Assembly: GCF_014641555.1 (NCBI RefSeq)
Contig: NZ_BMHY01000001.1
Coordinates: 1,027,678 to 1,091,677, forward strand
Direction of reading: 5' to 3'
Origin: Paenibacillus radicis (ex Gao et al. 2016)
GTDB lineage: Bacteria; Bacillota; Bacilli; Paenibacillales; Paenibacillaceae
DNA length: 64,000 nt
Under the pieces are notes generated by a model. That model was not told the origin of the DNA, did not search any database, and saw only the letters and a program-made list of their open reading frames with translations. Position 1 is the first letter of the stretch, and each line of letters begins with the position of its first letter. A program made the translations under genes and the position numbers. Below are positions 1 through 7,611 of the stretch, piece after piece.

Positions 1-37
1 TCGTCTAACATATAATCATTTTTTTAATCTAATGACC

Positions 38-63
38 GCAACTTTTCGCTTCCGGTTCGGTAC
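38..63 (+). promoter_or_regulatory. Candidate ECF-type autoregulated promoter
   Basis: A GCAAC block (38-42) is followed 15 bases later by CGGTA (58-62), the general layout of AAC/CG-type promoters read by ECF sigma factors. It lies about 60 bases ahead of the sigma gene, where autoregulated ECF promoters usually sit. TACAAT at 61-66 could instead be a housekeeping -10, but no good -35 is correctly spaced for it. Confidence 0.3.
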
Positions 64-119
64 AATGATACATAATCGAACTGGGAAGAAGAATTCGCAG
101 GTGAGGAGGTTCGCCTGTC

Positions 120-716
120 ATGACTGATTCCCAATTAATAAGAGAAATTAAAGAAGGCAATATTGAGCTGTATTCCGAGCTGATGCGCCGATATCAACGC
201 AAGATTCTATCATTTATCTATCATATGCTCAAGAGCGCAAAGCTGGAATTGCTGGCGGAAGACTTGTGCTCGGAAACCTTTTATAAAGCTTATCGAAGCT
301 TGCATTCCTTTCGTGAAGTGGATGCTTCTTTTTCCACGTGGCTATATACGATTGCACGCAACACGGTGCTGAGCGAACTCCGGAAGCAGAAAGCAGCTAG
401 TTTGCCGCTGGAGGAATCGGGACATATTCCGATTGCCTCGCCCGAGTCGGCTCCCGAGCATCTCGTATTGCGCAACGAACGTATGGCGATGGTTCGCGAT
501 GCGATCAACAATTTGCCGGAGAAGCAGCGTTCGGCATTAATTCTTCGGGAATATGACCAATTAGACTATCAAGAGATTGCCAACATTTTAGGACAGACGG
601 TCAGCTCCGTGAAATCGCTGCTATTCCGGGCAAGGGCGAGCGTCAAGACGCAGCTTGAGCCTTATTTCGGCGATACGCAGATGATGGAGGAATTCGAAGG
701 GATGAAAACGCGATGA
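120..716 (+). CDS. ECF-family RNA polymerase sigma factor
   Basis: This is a 198-residue alternative sigma factor of the ECF group. Sigma region 2 covers roughly residues 8-92 and includes the AEDLCSETFYKAYRSLHSF and FSTWLYTIARNT blocks. Region 4 covers roughly 130-185, with a helix-turn-helix around LDYQEIANILG and SVKSLLFRAR. No region 3 lies between them, as expected for ECF factors. A strong GAGGAGG site precedes the ATG. The stop overlaps the start of the anti-sigma gene by four bases, so the two are translationally coupled. It resembles Bacillus SigX/SigW-type factors in size and pairing, but the signal it answers to cannot be read from sequence. Confidence 0.93.
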   Translation: MTDSQLIREIKEGNIELYSELMRRYQRKILSFIYHMLKSAKLELLAEDLCSETFYKAYRSLHSFREVDASFSTWLYTIARNTVLSELRKQKAASLPLEESGHIPIASPESAPEHLVLRNERMAMVRDAINNLPEKQRSALILREYDQLDYQEIANILGQTVSSVKSLLFRARASVKTQLEPYFGDTQMMEEFEGMKTR

Positions 717-1318
717 ACTGCGAGGACGTTCAACACAAATTCAGCATGTATTGGGAATTGTCCGAGGAGGATCCGATAAGGGAAGAGATGGAGGCCCATC
801 TGCTGGAGTGCGAACACTGCACGGAGCAGTTTCGTCTTTGGGAAGAGAGCGAATCGCTGATTCGCTTCATGCCGGAGGTGGAGGATGAGGACCATCTTGG
901 CCCGATCGATCATGTGAATCGGAACGTAATGGATCGGATTTATGCGGAGCAGTCATGGCTCATGCCGGTTGCTCAGAAAAGTTACCATTTCTCCAAGTCT
1001 TTCCGTCGCAACTTGGCTATCGTGATCGCCGGGTGCATGGCGATGTTTACCTGCGCCCTCATCTTTTTCGTGATCGACTACGATAACCATCCATCTGACG
1101 AGAAGATGGCTCAGTTGACGGGGCTAATGGACACAGCTAATGCGTCCGGCAACGGCCTTGTCATTAGTGCAGAGTATGAGGTTCCCGTAGCAAGCATAAG
1201 CGATCCCTTCGTGTTGAAAGTCGTCCCTGCATTCCCGCAATATTGGGCCGCACTGGCTCTTCTAGGCATTATTATTACAATGCTGATCTTGAACTGGCTG
1301 TCGCGAACCCGCAACTGA
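713..1318 (+). CDS. Membrane anti-sigma factor with zinc-finger (zf-HC2) domain
   Basis: This 201-residue protein is encoded directly behind the ECF sigma gene (ATGA overlap) and should hold that sigma factor inactive at the membrane. The N-terminal half carries the HxxxCxxC zinc-binding anti-sigma signature (H29, C33, C36). A hydrophobic segment at about 101-121 and a second at about 177-196 frame a short 55-residue extracytoplasmic loop. Two membrane spans with a small loop are unusual against the single-span RsiW/RsiX layout, and would put the C-terminus back in the cytoplasm. A rho-independent terminator follows. Confidence 0.85.
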   Translation: MNCEDVQHKFSMYWELSEEDPIREEMEAHLLECEHCTEQFRLWEESESLIRFMPEVEDEDHLGPIDHVNRNVMDRIYAEQSWLMPVAQKSYHFSKSFRRNLAIVIAGCMAMFTCALIFFVIDYDNHPSDEKMAQLTGLMDTANASGNGLVISAEYEVPVASISDPFVLKVVPAFPQYWAALALLGIIITMLILNWLSRTRN

Positions 1319-1363
1319 CAACTGAACATGCAATCTATAGACGAATGAATATCCACCGTGAAG

Positions 1364-1397
1364 CCGATCGGGCGAAATAACCCGTATCGGTTTTTTT
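1364..1397 (+). terminator. Terminator after the sigma/anti-sigma operon
   Basis: CCGAT-c-GGG pairs with CCC-gt-ATCGG around a short loop and is followed by seven T residues, about 45 bases after the anti-sigma stop codon. Confidence 0.75.
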
Positions 1398-1484
1398 GCT
1401 GTTCCTTCGTTTGAAAATATAAATTTTTCCCCATAATGGTACTAATTCACGAAGATGCAGGCATTACTGAGAGGGGGAGTGGCG

Positions 1485-2675
1485 ATGAATTTTTCAGATA
1501 TGCTCGGTTACGCCGATATTGGCCAGCTTAGCAGAATTGCTTCCGTGTACCGCTGCGAATGCAACGGGCACTCGAAAAATGATTTAATTCAATCGATTCT
1601 CTCAACACTCAGCCGAAACGATGTATTCGAAGCGCAAATCAATGGAATGAATGTTGAGGAGCTGCGCTTTCTGAATTCATTAATGTTCGAGACGCGGGAT
1701 TCATTCAGTCTGGAGGAATTAATCGCACGCGTACAGCAGAGCAAGTTCGGAGAAACCGAACCGCCGGTCACGCAGGCCGAGCAGCAGGAACCGCCGGTCA
1801 AGCCGAAACGTTCCCGGAAAAAAAGCGAACCGCAGCCGGTAAAGGAAGTAACTCCACGGGATATTATTGCACGGTTTAAGCATCAGGGCTGGTTATTCAA
1901 CGGTTTTAGCGGTCCCAACCGCTACTTGTTTCAAGTGCCGCATGATTTACGCACCCGGTTTCGAGATACACTTAAGCGCAAATATGCGGCCCAGCTGCAA
2001 TATACCGATGAGCCGCATATGTACAGAGATGAACAGCAACTGATGTCAGGCGATATTCGCCAGACGCTTCACTACATTCATCACAATGATGTCCAGCTTG
2101 CGGCAGACGGCTCCATGTACAAACGTTTCAGTATGCAATTGCTCGACAGCTTTGCCGTTCGCGAAGAGCTCCCCGCGAAGGGAGAATGGCGATTCGGCTA
2201 CGGACGGCATTTCCATCACTATCCGAACCGGATGTCATTGCTTTTCGACTATTGCAGGTCCATGCGTTATTTCGAAGATAACCAGCAGACGCTTGTGCTG
2301 ACAACGGCGGGACAAGAGCGGATGGCGGGCGCTCCGGGAAATGAGACGGAATTGCTTTATAAACTTTGGCTGAGGCTGTACAAACTACCGATTCCTAATC
2401 TGATTGCGTTATCGCAATGGATTAACGGTTTGGCGGAGCAATGGGTTACGCTGTCCTCGCTGAGACCCGTGCTTATGCCACTCATCAAGCCTTACTACTA
2501 TGACGACGCCAACAAAATATTGGAGCATCGCCTGATTGGTATGATGGTACATCTTGGGTTGCTGAGGATCGGCGATCATCAGGAACACGGGACCGTCATT
2601 CGTATGACGAAAGCGGGAAGAGCAGTTATGGCAGGCATCAGTTTGGAGAACAACGATAAAATGTTTCTATTATAA
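1485..2675 (+). CDS. Uncharacterised 396-aa protein, possible winged-helix/helicase-associated modules
   Basis: I do not recognise this protein with certainty. The start at 1485 is preferred to an in-frame upstream codon at 1455 because AGAGGGGGAG sits just ahead of it. Residues 1-90 are helical with a SAP-like 'KNDLIQSIL' segment. Residues 90-125 form a Pro/Lys/Arg-rich linker (KPKRSRKKSEP). Residues 125-396 look like a compact alpha/beta region with winged-helix character (FKHQGWLFNGFSG; a C-terminal ILEHRLIGMMVHLGLLRIG block). The last part weakly recalls the N-terminal regions of bacterial XPB/Ssl2-like helicase-associated proteins; this is a guess. It is not obviously in an operon with either neighbour. 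Confidence 0.7.
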   Translation: MNFSDMLGYADIGQLSRIASVYRCECNGHSKNDLIQSILSTLSRNDVFEAQINGMNVEELRFLNSLMFETRDSFSLEELIARVQQSKFGETEPPVTQAEQQEPPVKPKRSRKKSEPQPVKEVTPRDIIARFKHQGWLFNGFSGPNRYLFQVPHDLRTRFRDTLKRKYAAQLQYTDEPHMYRDEQQLMSGDIRQTLHYIHHNDVQLAADGSMYKRFSMQLLDSFAVREELPAKGEWRFGYGRHFHHYPNRMSLLFDYCRSMRYFEDNQQTLVLTTAGQERMAGAPGNETELLYKLWLRLYKLPIPNLIALSQWINGLAEQWVTLSSLRPVLMPLIKPYYYDDANKILEHRLIGMMVHLGLLRIGDHQEHGTVIRMTKAGRAVMAGISLENNDKMFLL

Positions 2676-2696
2676 GTAGCTTCCGGTATAGGCTAG

Positions 2697-2757
2697 AGCA
2701 TATTCGGAGATAGGAAGGGCAATCGCACTTTACTGCTTCGATCCTTCTGAATATGCT
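2697..2757 (+). other. Long imperfect stem-loop in the intergenic region
   Basis: AGCATATTC (2697-2705) pairs perfectly with GAATATGCT (2749-2757). Inside it GAAGG/CCTTC (2714-2718 with 2743-2747) and ATCG/CGAT (2722-2725 with 2739-2742) extend the stem. There is no clear T-run on the plus strand, so this is either a weak terminator for the upstream gene or a structured RNA or repeat. Confidence 0.4.
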
Positions 2758-2839
2758 TTAGTAGGAGCCGGATATGGCATCGGAGCTTTGAAAATAAAAA
2801 ATCGGGGAAATTACGAGCACCGGTATGGAGGTGTATCCT

Positions 2840-3022
2840 ATGGACAAAATGAAGGTAACGTATGAAGCCATGTTAGGGCTGGCGGCTGAAATGGTTCTGG
2901 ATGAAGCCGTTCTGAAATTTCGCACGGAACAAACGTATAAAGCGATCGACCAGGCGCTAGCGTCCGGGGACGAGGATACGTTCTACCGCTTGGCGAAACA
3001 ATTAAATGAAATGAAGCGATAA
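2840..3022 (+). CDS. Small IDEAL-domain protein
   Basis: This 60-residue protein is almost entirely an IDEAL domain, the short helical motif found at the C-terminus of B. subtilis YpiB and in competence regulators such as ComK partners. The motif is visible as IDQALASGDEDTFYRLAKQL near the end. The start at 2840 is preferred over 2825 because GGAGGTG lies six bases ahead of it. In B. subtilis ypiB sits immediately before ypiF and qcrABC, so this gene looks like a shortened YpiB that kept only the IDEAL part. A terminator follows. Confidence 0.8.
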   Translation: MDKMKVTYEAMLGLAAEMVLDEAVLKFRTEQTYKAIDQALASGDEDTFYRLAKQLNEMKR

Positions 3023-3037
3023 ATGAAATGAATGTAC

Positions 3038-3091
3038 AACTTCCGCAATGCGTGCAGGCGACCAGCCTTAACCGCCAGCGGAAGTTTTTTT
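3038..3091 (+). terminator. Rho-independent terminator after the IDEAL-domain gene
   Basis: AACTTCCGC (3038-3046) pairs with GCGGAAGTT (3078-3086), and the T-run continues to 3091. The 31-base loop is larger than usual. Confidence 0.65.
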
Positions 3092-3180
3092 GTTGGCGGA
3101 GATTGGCAATCTGTCCGATTGCGGTTAACATAGGTAGAATAGGCAAATAATAAATCACTGCAAGAAGGAGTCAATTTTTC

Positions 3181-3609
3181 ATGAAATTCAGCGATATTGC
3201 AGCAGACCAGTGGGAGGAGCTCAAGCCATATCTGGATACCTGCTTGCTTCCGGTGACCGGAATGACGGGAAGCGAACAGCCCTATGAGGCGACTCAGGCG
3301 CTGGAAAAGCTAAGGGACATAATGGATTTGATCGAAATCCCGTTTAAAGGGAGGGTAGTTACGTATCCGGCATTGCATTACATAGAAGAAACGGATAAAT
3401 CGGCAACAGTGGAGAAGCTTTGCGCAAGAATGAAAGACATCGGCTTCAAGTTCGTCATTCTCGTATCAGCAGCCGAGCAGACCAATTTGAAATGCCCGAG
3501 TGCCGATCTGTTGTTCACACCCGATGCGTCGGGAGCCATTCCTGCAGCGTCGACAATCGCCGCGGCCATTCAATCGGCTTGGATTGCAGGAAAGGTTAAG
3601 GACAATTAA
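3181..3609 (+). CDS. DUF2487 family protein (YpiF-like)
   Basis: This 142-residue soluble protein matches the YpiF/DUF2487 family in size, in opening sequence (MKFSDIAADQWEELKPYLDT) and in position, directly upstream of qcrA. The family is known from Bacillales but has no assigned function. The central block with RVVTYPALHYIEE looks like a beta-strand-rich core and the C-terminal helix is amphipathic. An AAGGAG site lies about eight bases before the ATG. It probably has its own transcript, since a good promoter lies between it and qcrA. Confidence 0.85.
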   Translation: MKFSDIAADQWEELKPYLDTCLLPVTGMTGSEQPYEATQALEKLRDIMDLIEIPFKGRVVTYPALHYIEETDKSATVEKLCARMKDIGFKFVILVSAAEQTNLKCPSADLLFTPDASGAIPAASTIAAAIQSAWIAGKVKDN

Positions 3610-3662
3610 ATAAGATTTGTATAATAAAATAGGCTTTTGGGGAAAACATATGGCATACAAGG

Positions 3663-3680
3663 TCAAATGTGACAATTTGA
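3663..3680. promoter_or_regulatory. Inverted repeat upstream of the qcr promoter
   Basis: TCAAAT-GTGACA-ATTTGA is a perfect 6+6+6 inverted repeat about 50 bases upstream of the qcrA -35 element. It is a candidate operator for a redox or respiratory regulator; the binding protein is not identifiable from sequence alone. Confidence 0.3.
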
Positions 3681-3732
3681 CAACAAATTTATGAACGACA
3701 TTTTATAGGTAAACAAATCTCCAGCCATATTC

Positions 3733-3761
3733 TTGACGCTCCCAAGCACCTAGGCTATTAT
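3733..3761 (+). promoter_or_regulatory. Sigma-A promoter for qcrABC
   Basis: TTGACG (3733-3738) and TATTAT (3756-3761) are separated by exactly 17 bases. Transcription should start near 3768, giving a leader of about 70 bases before the qcrA ATG. Confidence 0.75.
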
Positions 3762-3839
3762 AGTTATGTCCTAGTTCGTCATGTGTTTTATCGATGGGTA
3801 AAACACGAGAAATGGTTGGCAAAGGGGGTAGAACAGAAG

Positions 3840-4370
3840 ATGAGTAACCACGAACATCACGAGACCGCGCATCGACCGGTTCAGCGCAAAGAGATGTCCC
3901 GGCGTCAATTTTTGTCGTATACGCTCGGTGGTACGACTGCATTTATGGTGGGCGGCGCGGTTTTGCCAATGGTCCGTTTTGCAGTAGACCCGCTGTTAGA
4001 AAAAAAGGGCGAAGGTACTTGGGTTAAAGTAGTAGAGGCATCAAAAATTACGAATGAACCGCAAGAATTCAAGTTCCAAATTCATCAGGTCGATGGATGG
4101 TATGTAAGCGATCCGGAGCTCGCAGCTTGGATTTCCAAAGATGCGAACGGAGAGATATTCGCACTTTCGCCGGTATGTAAGCACTTGGGCTGTACAATCG
4201 GTTGGAATACGAAGGGCAAGAATGAATATGATTGCCCATGCCACGACGCGCGATATACGAAGGACGGCAAAAACCTTGCCGTTGCCCCGAATCCGCTTGA
4301 TGAGTATGAAGTGAAGGTTGAAGACGGAACCGTTTACGTAGGTCCAATTAAAGCGAATTCACGAGTATAG
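3840..4370 (+). CDS. qcrA: Menaquinol:cytochrome c reductase Rieske iron-sulfur subunit
   Basis: This 176-residue Rieske protein belongs to the b6c-type menaquinol:cytochrome c oxidoreductase (complex III) of Bacillales. The N-terminus has an SRRQFL twin-arginine motif at 20-25 followed by one membrane anchor (about 25-45). The cluster-binding pair is CKHLGC (113-118) and CPCH (132-135), giving ligands C113, H115, C132 and H135 and a C118-C134 disulfide. The start at 3840 is chosen over an in-frame GTG at 3783 because GGGGG precedes it and family members begin here. It is first in the qcrABC operon. Confidence 0.97.
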   Translation: MSNHEHHETAHRPVQRKEMSRRQFLSYTLGGTTAFMVGGAVLPMVRFAVDPLLEKKGEGTWVKVVEASKITNEPQEFKFQIHQVDGWYVSDPELAAWISKDANGEIFALSPVCKHLGCTIGWNTKGKNEYDCPCHDARYTKDGKNLAVAPNPLDEYEVKVEDGTVYVGPIKANSRV

Positions 4371-4385
4371 GAGGGCGTATTTCAG

Positions 4386-5057
4386 ATGTTTAAAAACGTT
4401 TACAACTGGATTGACGAGCGTCTTGATATTACGCCGCTATGGCGGGATGTCGCGGACCACGAGGTGCCTGAGCACGTCAACCCCGCACATCACTTCTCCG
4501 CCTTCGTTTATTGCTTTGGCGGCTTGACGTTTTTTATTACTGTAATTCAAATCTTGTCCGGCATGTTTCTGACGATGTACTACGTACCGGATATCCTCAA
4601 TGCTTATGCAAGCGTTGACTATTTGAACCATAAAGTTGCATTCGGCGGAATCGTTCGCGGCATGCACCATTTTGGGGCAAGCTTAGTAATCGTTATGATG
4701 TTCTTACATACCTTGCGTGTATTCTTCACCGGCTCCTACAAAGCGCCGCGCGAAATGAACTGGGTTGTAGGGATGCTGATTTTCTTCATCATGTTGGGTC
4801 TTGGTTTTACAGGTTATCTGTTGCCATGGGACAACAAAGCTTACTTTGCGACTAAAGTCGGCGTTCAAATTGCGGAGTCGGTTCCTTATATCGGCCCTTA
4901 TATCGCCCAATTCCTGTATGGCGGCGATATCGTAGGCGCGCAGACGTTGACTCGCTTCTTCGCGATTCACGTATTCTTCTTGCCTGGCGCGCTGATCGCT
5001 ATGCTTGCGGCTCACTTCTTGATGATTCGGAAGCAAGGCATCTCGGGACCACTTTAA
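4386..5057 (+). CDS. qcrB: Menaquinol:cytochrome c reductase cytochrome b6 subunit
   Basis: This is the 223-residue cytochrome b6 subunit with four predicted membrane helices. It carries two pairs of heme-ligating histidines, in the HHFGASLVIVMMFLHTLRVFF helix region and in the IHVFFLPGALIAMLAAHF helix. The length is typical of the split b6/subunit IV organisation rather than a full-length cytochrome b. It begins 15 bases after qcrA with a GGAGG site and is followed by qcrC 18 bases later. It forms the quinol-oxidising membrane core with QcrC. Confidence 0.97.
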   Translation: MFKNVYNWIDERLDITPLWRDVADHEVPEHVNPAHHFSAFVYCFGGLTFFITVIQILSGMFLTMYYVPDILNAYASVDYLNHKVAFGGIVRGMHHFGASLVIVMMFLHTLRVFFTGSYKAPREMNWVVGMLIFFIMLGLGFTGYLLPWDNKAYFATKVGVQIAESVPYIGPYIAQFLYGGDIVGAQTLTRFFAIHVFFLPGALIAMLAAHFLMIRKQGISGPL

Positions 5058-5075
5058 GCGAAGGGAGGACTAACT

Positions 5076-5951
5076 ATGGCGCATGGTCATAAATCAAACG
5101 AGAAAGTCGTTTTTGTCGGCGATTCTCGTGTTAAGAAGGGCGCAGGCGTTCAAGTTCCGCCTGACTATACGTCCTATCCCGGTAAATCGGAAGCGTTCAT
5201 CCCGAACTTCTTGCTTAAGGAATGGATGGTTGGCTGCGTGGTGCTCGTCGGCTTCCTCGTATGGACGATTGCTGAGCCGGCACCGCTGGGCTACCCTGCG
5301 GATCCAACAAACGCATCTTTCATTCCGATGCCGGACTGGTACTTCTTGTTCCTGTATCAATTTTTGAAATATCCATATGTATCACAAGAATATATCGTAC
5401 TCGGTACGATGGGCATTCCGGCTGTTCTGTTCGGAGGCCTGCTGCTCGCTCCTTTCCTCGATACGGGCAAGGAACGCCGCTTCTACCGTCGTCCGATCGC
5501 TTCATCGCTTATGTTCCTTTCACTGATTGCTGTCGTGTATTTGACCGTCATTTCGTGGGATCACTACACGCATCAGCTCGAAATTACGAATACGATTCCA
5601 GAGCATCATGTTCGGGAAGAGAAAGCGCGTGAAGCAGCTGAGAAAGGCCAAGAACCGCCTAGCACAGTTAAAAAACCGGCTGCAGCGGTTGCTATCGTTG
5701 ATGCTAAAGATCCTGCAATGGATATCATTAAGCAAGCACAATGTATCGGCTGTCATGCGGCTGACTTGAAAGGCCAAGGAAGCTTCCCAGCTCTGACCGG
5801 CGTAGGCGACAAGTATTCGAAAGAAGAACTCGTCGATATCGTTACTAACGGTAAGAGCGGTGGAATGCCTGAATTTGGCACCAAATTGTCGGCTGATGAA
5901 ATCGATCAGCTTGCAACATGGCTCGCTAAGCAAAAGGCTCCGGCCAAATAA
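5076..5951 (+). CDS. qcrC: Menaquinol:cytochrome c reductase subunit IV-cytochrome c fusion
   Basis: This 291-residue protein joins a three-helix subunit IV-like part (helices near 46-65, 105-127 and 140-162) to an extracytoplasmic cytochrome c domain. The heme c site is CIGCH at 223-227 with a likely axial Met at 264 (GGMPEF). An alanine/lysine/glutamate-rich linker (about 175-205) joins the two halves. The fusion is the known Bacillales arrangement, in which the c-type heme is carried on the reductase itself. A terminator follows closely. Confidence 0.97.
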   Translation: MAHGHKSNEKVVFVGDSRVKKGAGVQVPPDYTSYPGKSEAFIPNFLLKEWMVGCVVLVGFLVWTIAEPAPLGYPADPTNASFIPMPDWYFLFLYQFLKYPYVSQEYIVLGTMGIPAVLFGGLLLAPFLDTGKERRFYRRPIASSLMFLSLIAVVYLTVISWDHYTHQLEITNTIPEHHVREEKAREAAEKGQEPPSTVKKPAAAVAIVDAKDPAMDIIKQAQCIGCHAADLKGQGSFPALTGVGDKYSKEELVDIVTNGKSGGMPEFGTKLSADEIDQLATWLAKQKAPAK

Positions 5952-5964
5952 TAGCTGCAACTTC

Positions 5965-5998
5965 AAAAAACCTGATCGTATCTGCGGTCAGGTTTTTT
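5965..5998 (+). terminator. Terminator after qcrABC
   Basis: AAAAAACCTGA (5965-5975) pairs with TCAGGTTTTTT (5988-5998), with the T-run forming the end of the right arm. It lies 14 bases after the qcrC stop. Confidence 0.85.
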
Positions 5999-6038
5999 CT
6001 CGAATTTTTACAGAGCTTATGCAAAGGGAGAGTACGAC

Positions 6039-6671
6039 GTGAATCTATCATGGTTTTGGAGCCGCTCTTTTCTCATGAACCGGGGGATGCTGTGGCTATT
6101 GTTTGTCGTGAACCTGCTTGGCACGATTTACGGTTATATTTGGTACGGCAATCAGTTGGAGGATACACTTGCGCATAACCCGCTTTGGCAGATCGTATTC
6201 GTGCCGGACAGCCCGACGGCCAGCTTGTTTTTCACGCTAGTGCTGCTATATTTCTTGTTCCCGCCGAAATCATCGTCCAAATGGATTAACGGTACCCGAA
6301 TGATCATTGAAGGATTGGCTGTTGTCACCTCAGTCAAATACGGGATTTGGGCCGTAGCGATGATCGTTGCCGGCGGCTGGCAGGGCGATCCGCTCAATTG
6401 GCAGCATGGGATGCTGAGTGTCTCTCATCTAGGCATGGCGCTTGAAGTGCTGCTGTACGCGAGATTCATGAAGGCCGGAGGCATTGCGGCATTTATCGGT
6501 ACGTTATGGCTGCTTCTGAACGATACGGTGGATTATCAATTTGGCGTTTTCCCTTGGCTGGCAGAGCAACTGATGGATGACTTGCCCCAAGTCGAGCTGT
6601 TTACCTATTGTTTGTCGATATTCAGCTTCATCGTCGGTTGGCTCGCGTTGCGAGCAAGAAAACAGGTCTAA
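6039..6671 (+). CDS. DUF1405 family membrane protein (YpjA-like)
   Basis: This 210-residue integral membrane protein has about six hydrophobic segments and matches the YpjA/DUF1405 family, which follows qcrC in Bacillales. Conserved features include MNRGMLWLLFVVNLLG at the start and the GIWAVAMIVAGG helix. A GTG start is used, with AAAGGGAG about ten bases ahead. Its function is unknown; the steady linkage to qcrABC suggests a link to respiration or the cell envelope, but that is inference. A strong hairpin starts directly after its stop codon. Confidence 0.85.
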   Translation: MNLSWFWSRSFLMNRGMLWLLFVVNLLGTIYGYIWYGNQLEDTLAHNPLWQIVFVPDSPTASLFFTLVLLYFLFPPKSSSKWINGTRMIIEGLAVVTSVKYGIWAVAMIVAGGWQGDPLNWQHGMLSVSHLGMALEVLLYARFMKAGGIAAFIGTLWLLLNDTVDYQFGVFPWLAEQLMDDLPQVELFTYCLSIFSFIVGWLALRARKQV

Positions 6672-6672
6672 A

Positions 6673-6716
6673 CATGGACATCCCCTCATAGAGTTTTCTA
6701 TGGGGGGATGTCCATG
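6673..6716 (+). promoter_or_regulatory. 19-bp hairpin enclosing the ypjB ribosome binding site and start
   Basis: Bases 6673-6691 pair with 6698-6716 over 19 consecutive positions (one G-T wobble) around the six-base loop AGTTTT. The right arm contains the G-rich ribosome binding site (6702-6707) and the candidate ypjB starts at 6708 and 6714. No T-run follows, so it is better explained as an RNA structure that hides the translation start than as a plain terminator. Confidence 0.6.
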
Positions 6717-7580
6717 TTCATGAAGATACGTATCGTCATACCAATGCTATTCTGTATCGCCATGACGATCGGTTCTGTAACGTCCGTTTTTGCTGCGCCT
6801 GCGCCAATTCGGGCAGTTGACTATACGACCGCTGTTAAGCAGGAGCTGTTGAAGCTGGACGAGACAGCCGACTATTTGTATGAGGCCGCTTATACGAACA
6901 ACCGCCAGGCGGGATTTAAATATGCGCAGCAGCTTAAGAGACAGATGAAAAAGGACGAGCTGCACCGTTTCGGGCAAACGGCAGGCTGGCGTCTACTAGA
7001 GGATAGCGTGCAGTCGGTAGAGAAGACGCTGCGAAGCGGTCAGCCAGCGACAGATTGGCTGCTTGCGTCGGCGCGCATCCACTTGACAACGGATGCTTTG
7101 CTGCGCCCGCAGCATGCGTTATGGCTTCAATACGAGAAAGTGATGCTGGAGGATTTGCGCAGAGTGAATCAGGCATGGAATCGGCAGACCGGAGACGGAG
7201 CGGTAGCGGCAAGGGCGGCAATGAACAGCTTTACCGATCATTTATCGAAAATCGAGGCGGCGGCTGCGATGCAGCGGCCAAACGAACGAATTACGGAGCT
7301 TAAGGAAAGAATGAAATATACGAATGTACTGCTCGAAGCGGGAATGAAAGGGCAGACGAAGCAGGATTGGACGGGCGACTCCATTCATGATTTGCAGTCG
7401 GCATTGGCTAATTTATTTGCTGACCGGCTGGCAGCCAATGACGAGCCTGTATTCGCGCCTCCTGCCGCCGCAAATCCGATTACCTGGAGCCTCCTCCTCG
7501 GTGCTATCATTACGGGGGCGCTTACCTATACAGCATGGAAGAAGTACAGACATGTGCCTTATGGCGTGAAAAAGCTGTAG
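6714..7580 (+). CDS. ypjB: Sporulation-family protein YpjB
   Basis: This protein of about 288 residues belongs to the YpjB family of Bacillales sporulation-associated proteins. It has a signal peptide (hydrophobic stretch about residues 5-25, cleavage near VFA-AP), a long helical extracytoplasmic region, and a C-terminal transmembrane anchor (WSLLLGAIITGALTYTAW) followed by a basic tail. Three in-frame starts exist (6708, 6714, 6720). 6714 is chosen because the GGGGGG site sits six bases ahead, whereas it abuts 6708. All three lie in or next to a 19-bp hairpin, so translation is probably structure-controlled. Confidence 0.85.
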   Translation: MFMKIRIVIPMLFCIAMTIGSVTSVFAAPAPIRAVDYTTAVKQELLKLDETADYLYEAAYTNNRQAGFKYAQQLKRQMKKDELHRFGQTAGWRLLEDSVQSVEKTLRSGQPATDWLLASARIHLTTDALLRPQHALWLQYEKVMLEDLRRVNQAWNRQTGDGAVAARAAMNSFTDHLSKIEAAAAMQRPNERITELKERMKYTNVLLEAGMKGQTKQDWTGDSIHDLQSALANLFADRLAANDEPVFAPPAAANPITWSLLLGAIITGALTYTAWKKYRHVPYGVKKL

Positions 7581-7611
7581 TTGGTTCGTTTCACTAATAT
7601 TTAATTCTTAC

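Noticed and set aside
5076..5951. qcrC as an unusual or novel fusion
   Set aside because: The subunit IV-cytochrome c fusion is the established Bacillales form of the menaquinol:cytochrome c reductase.
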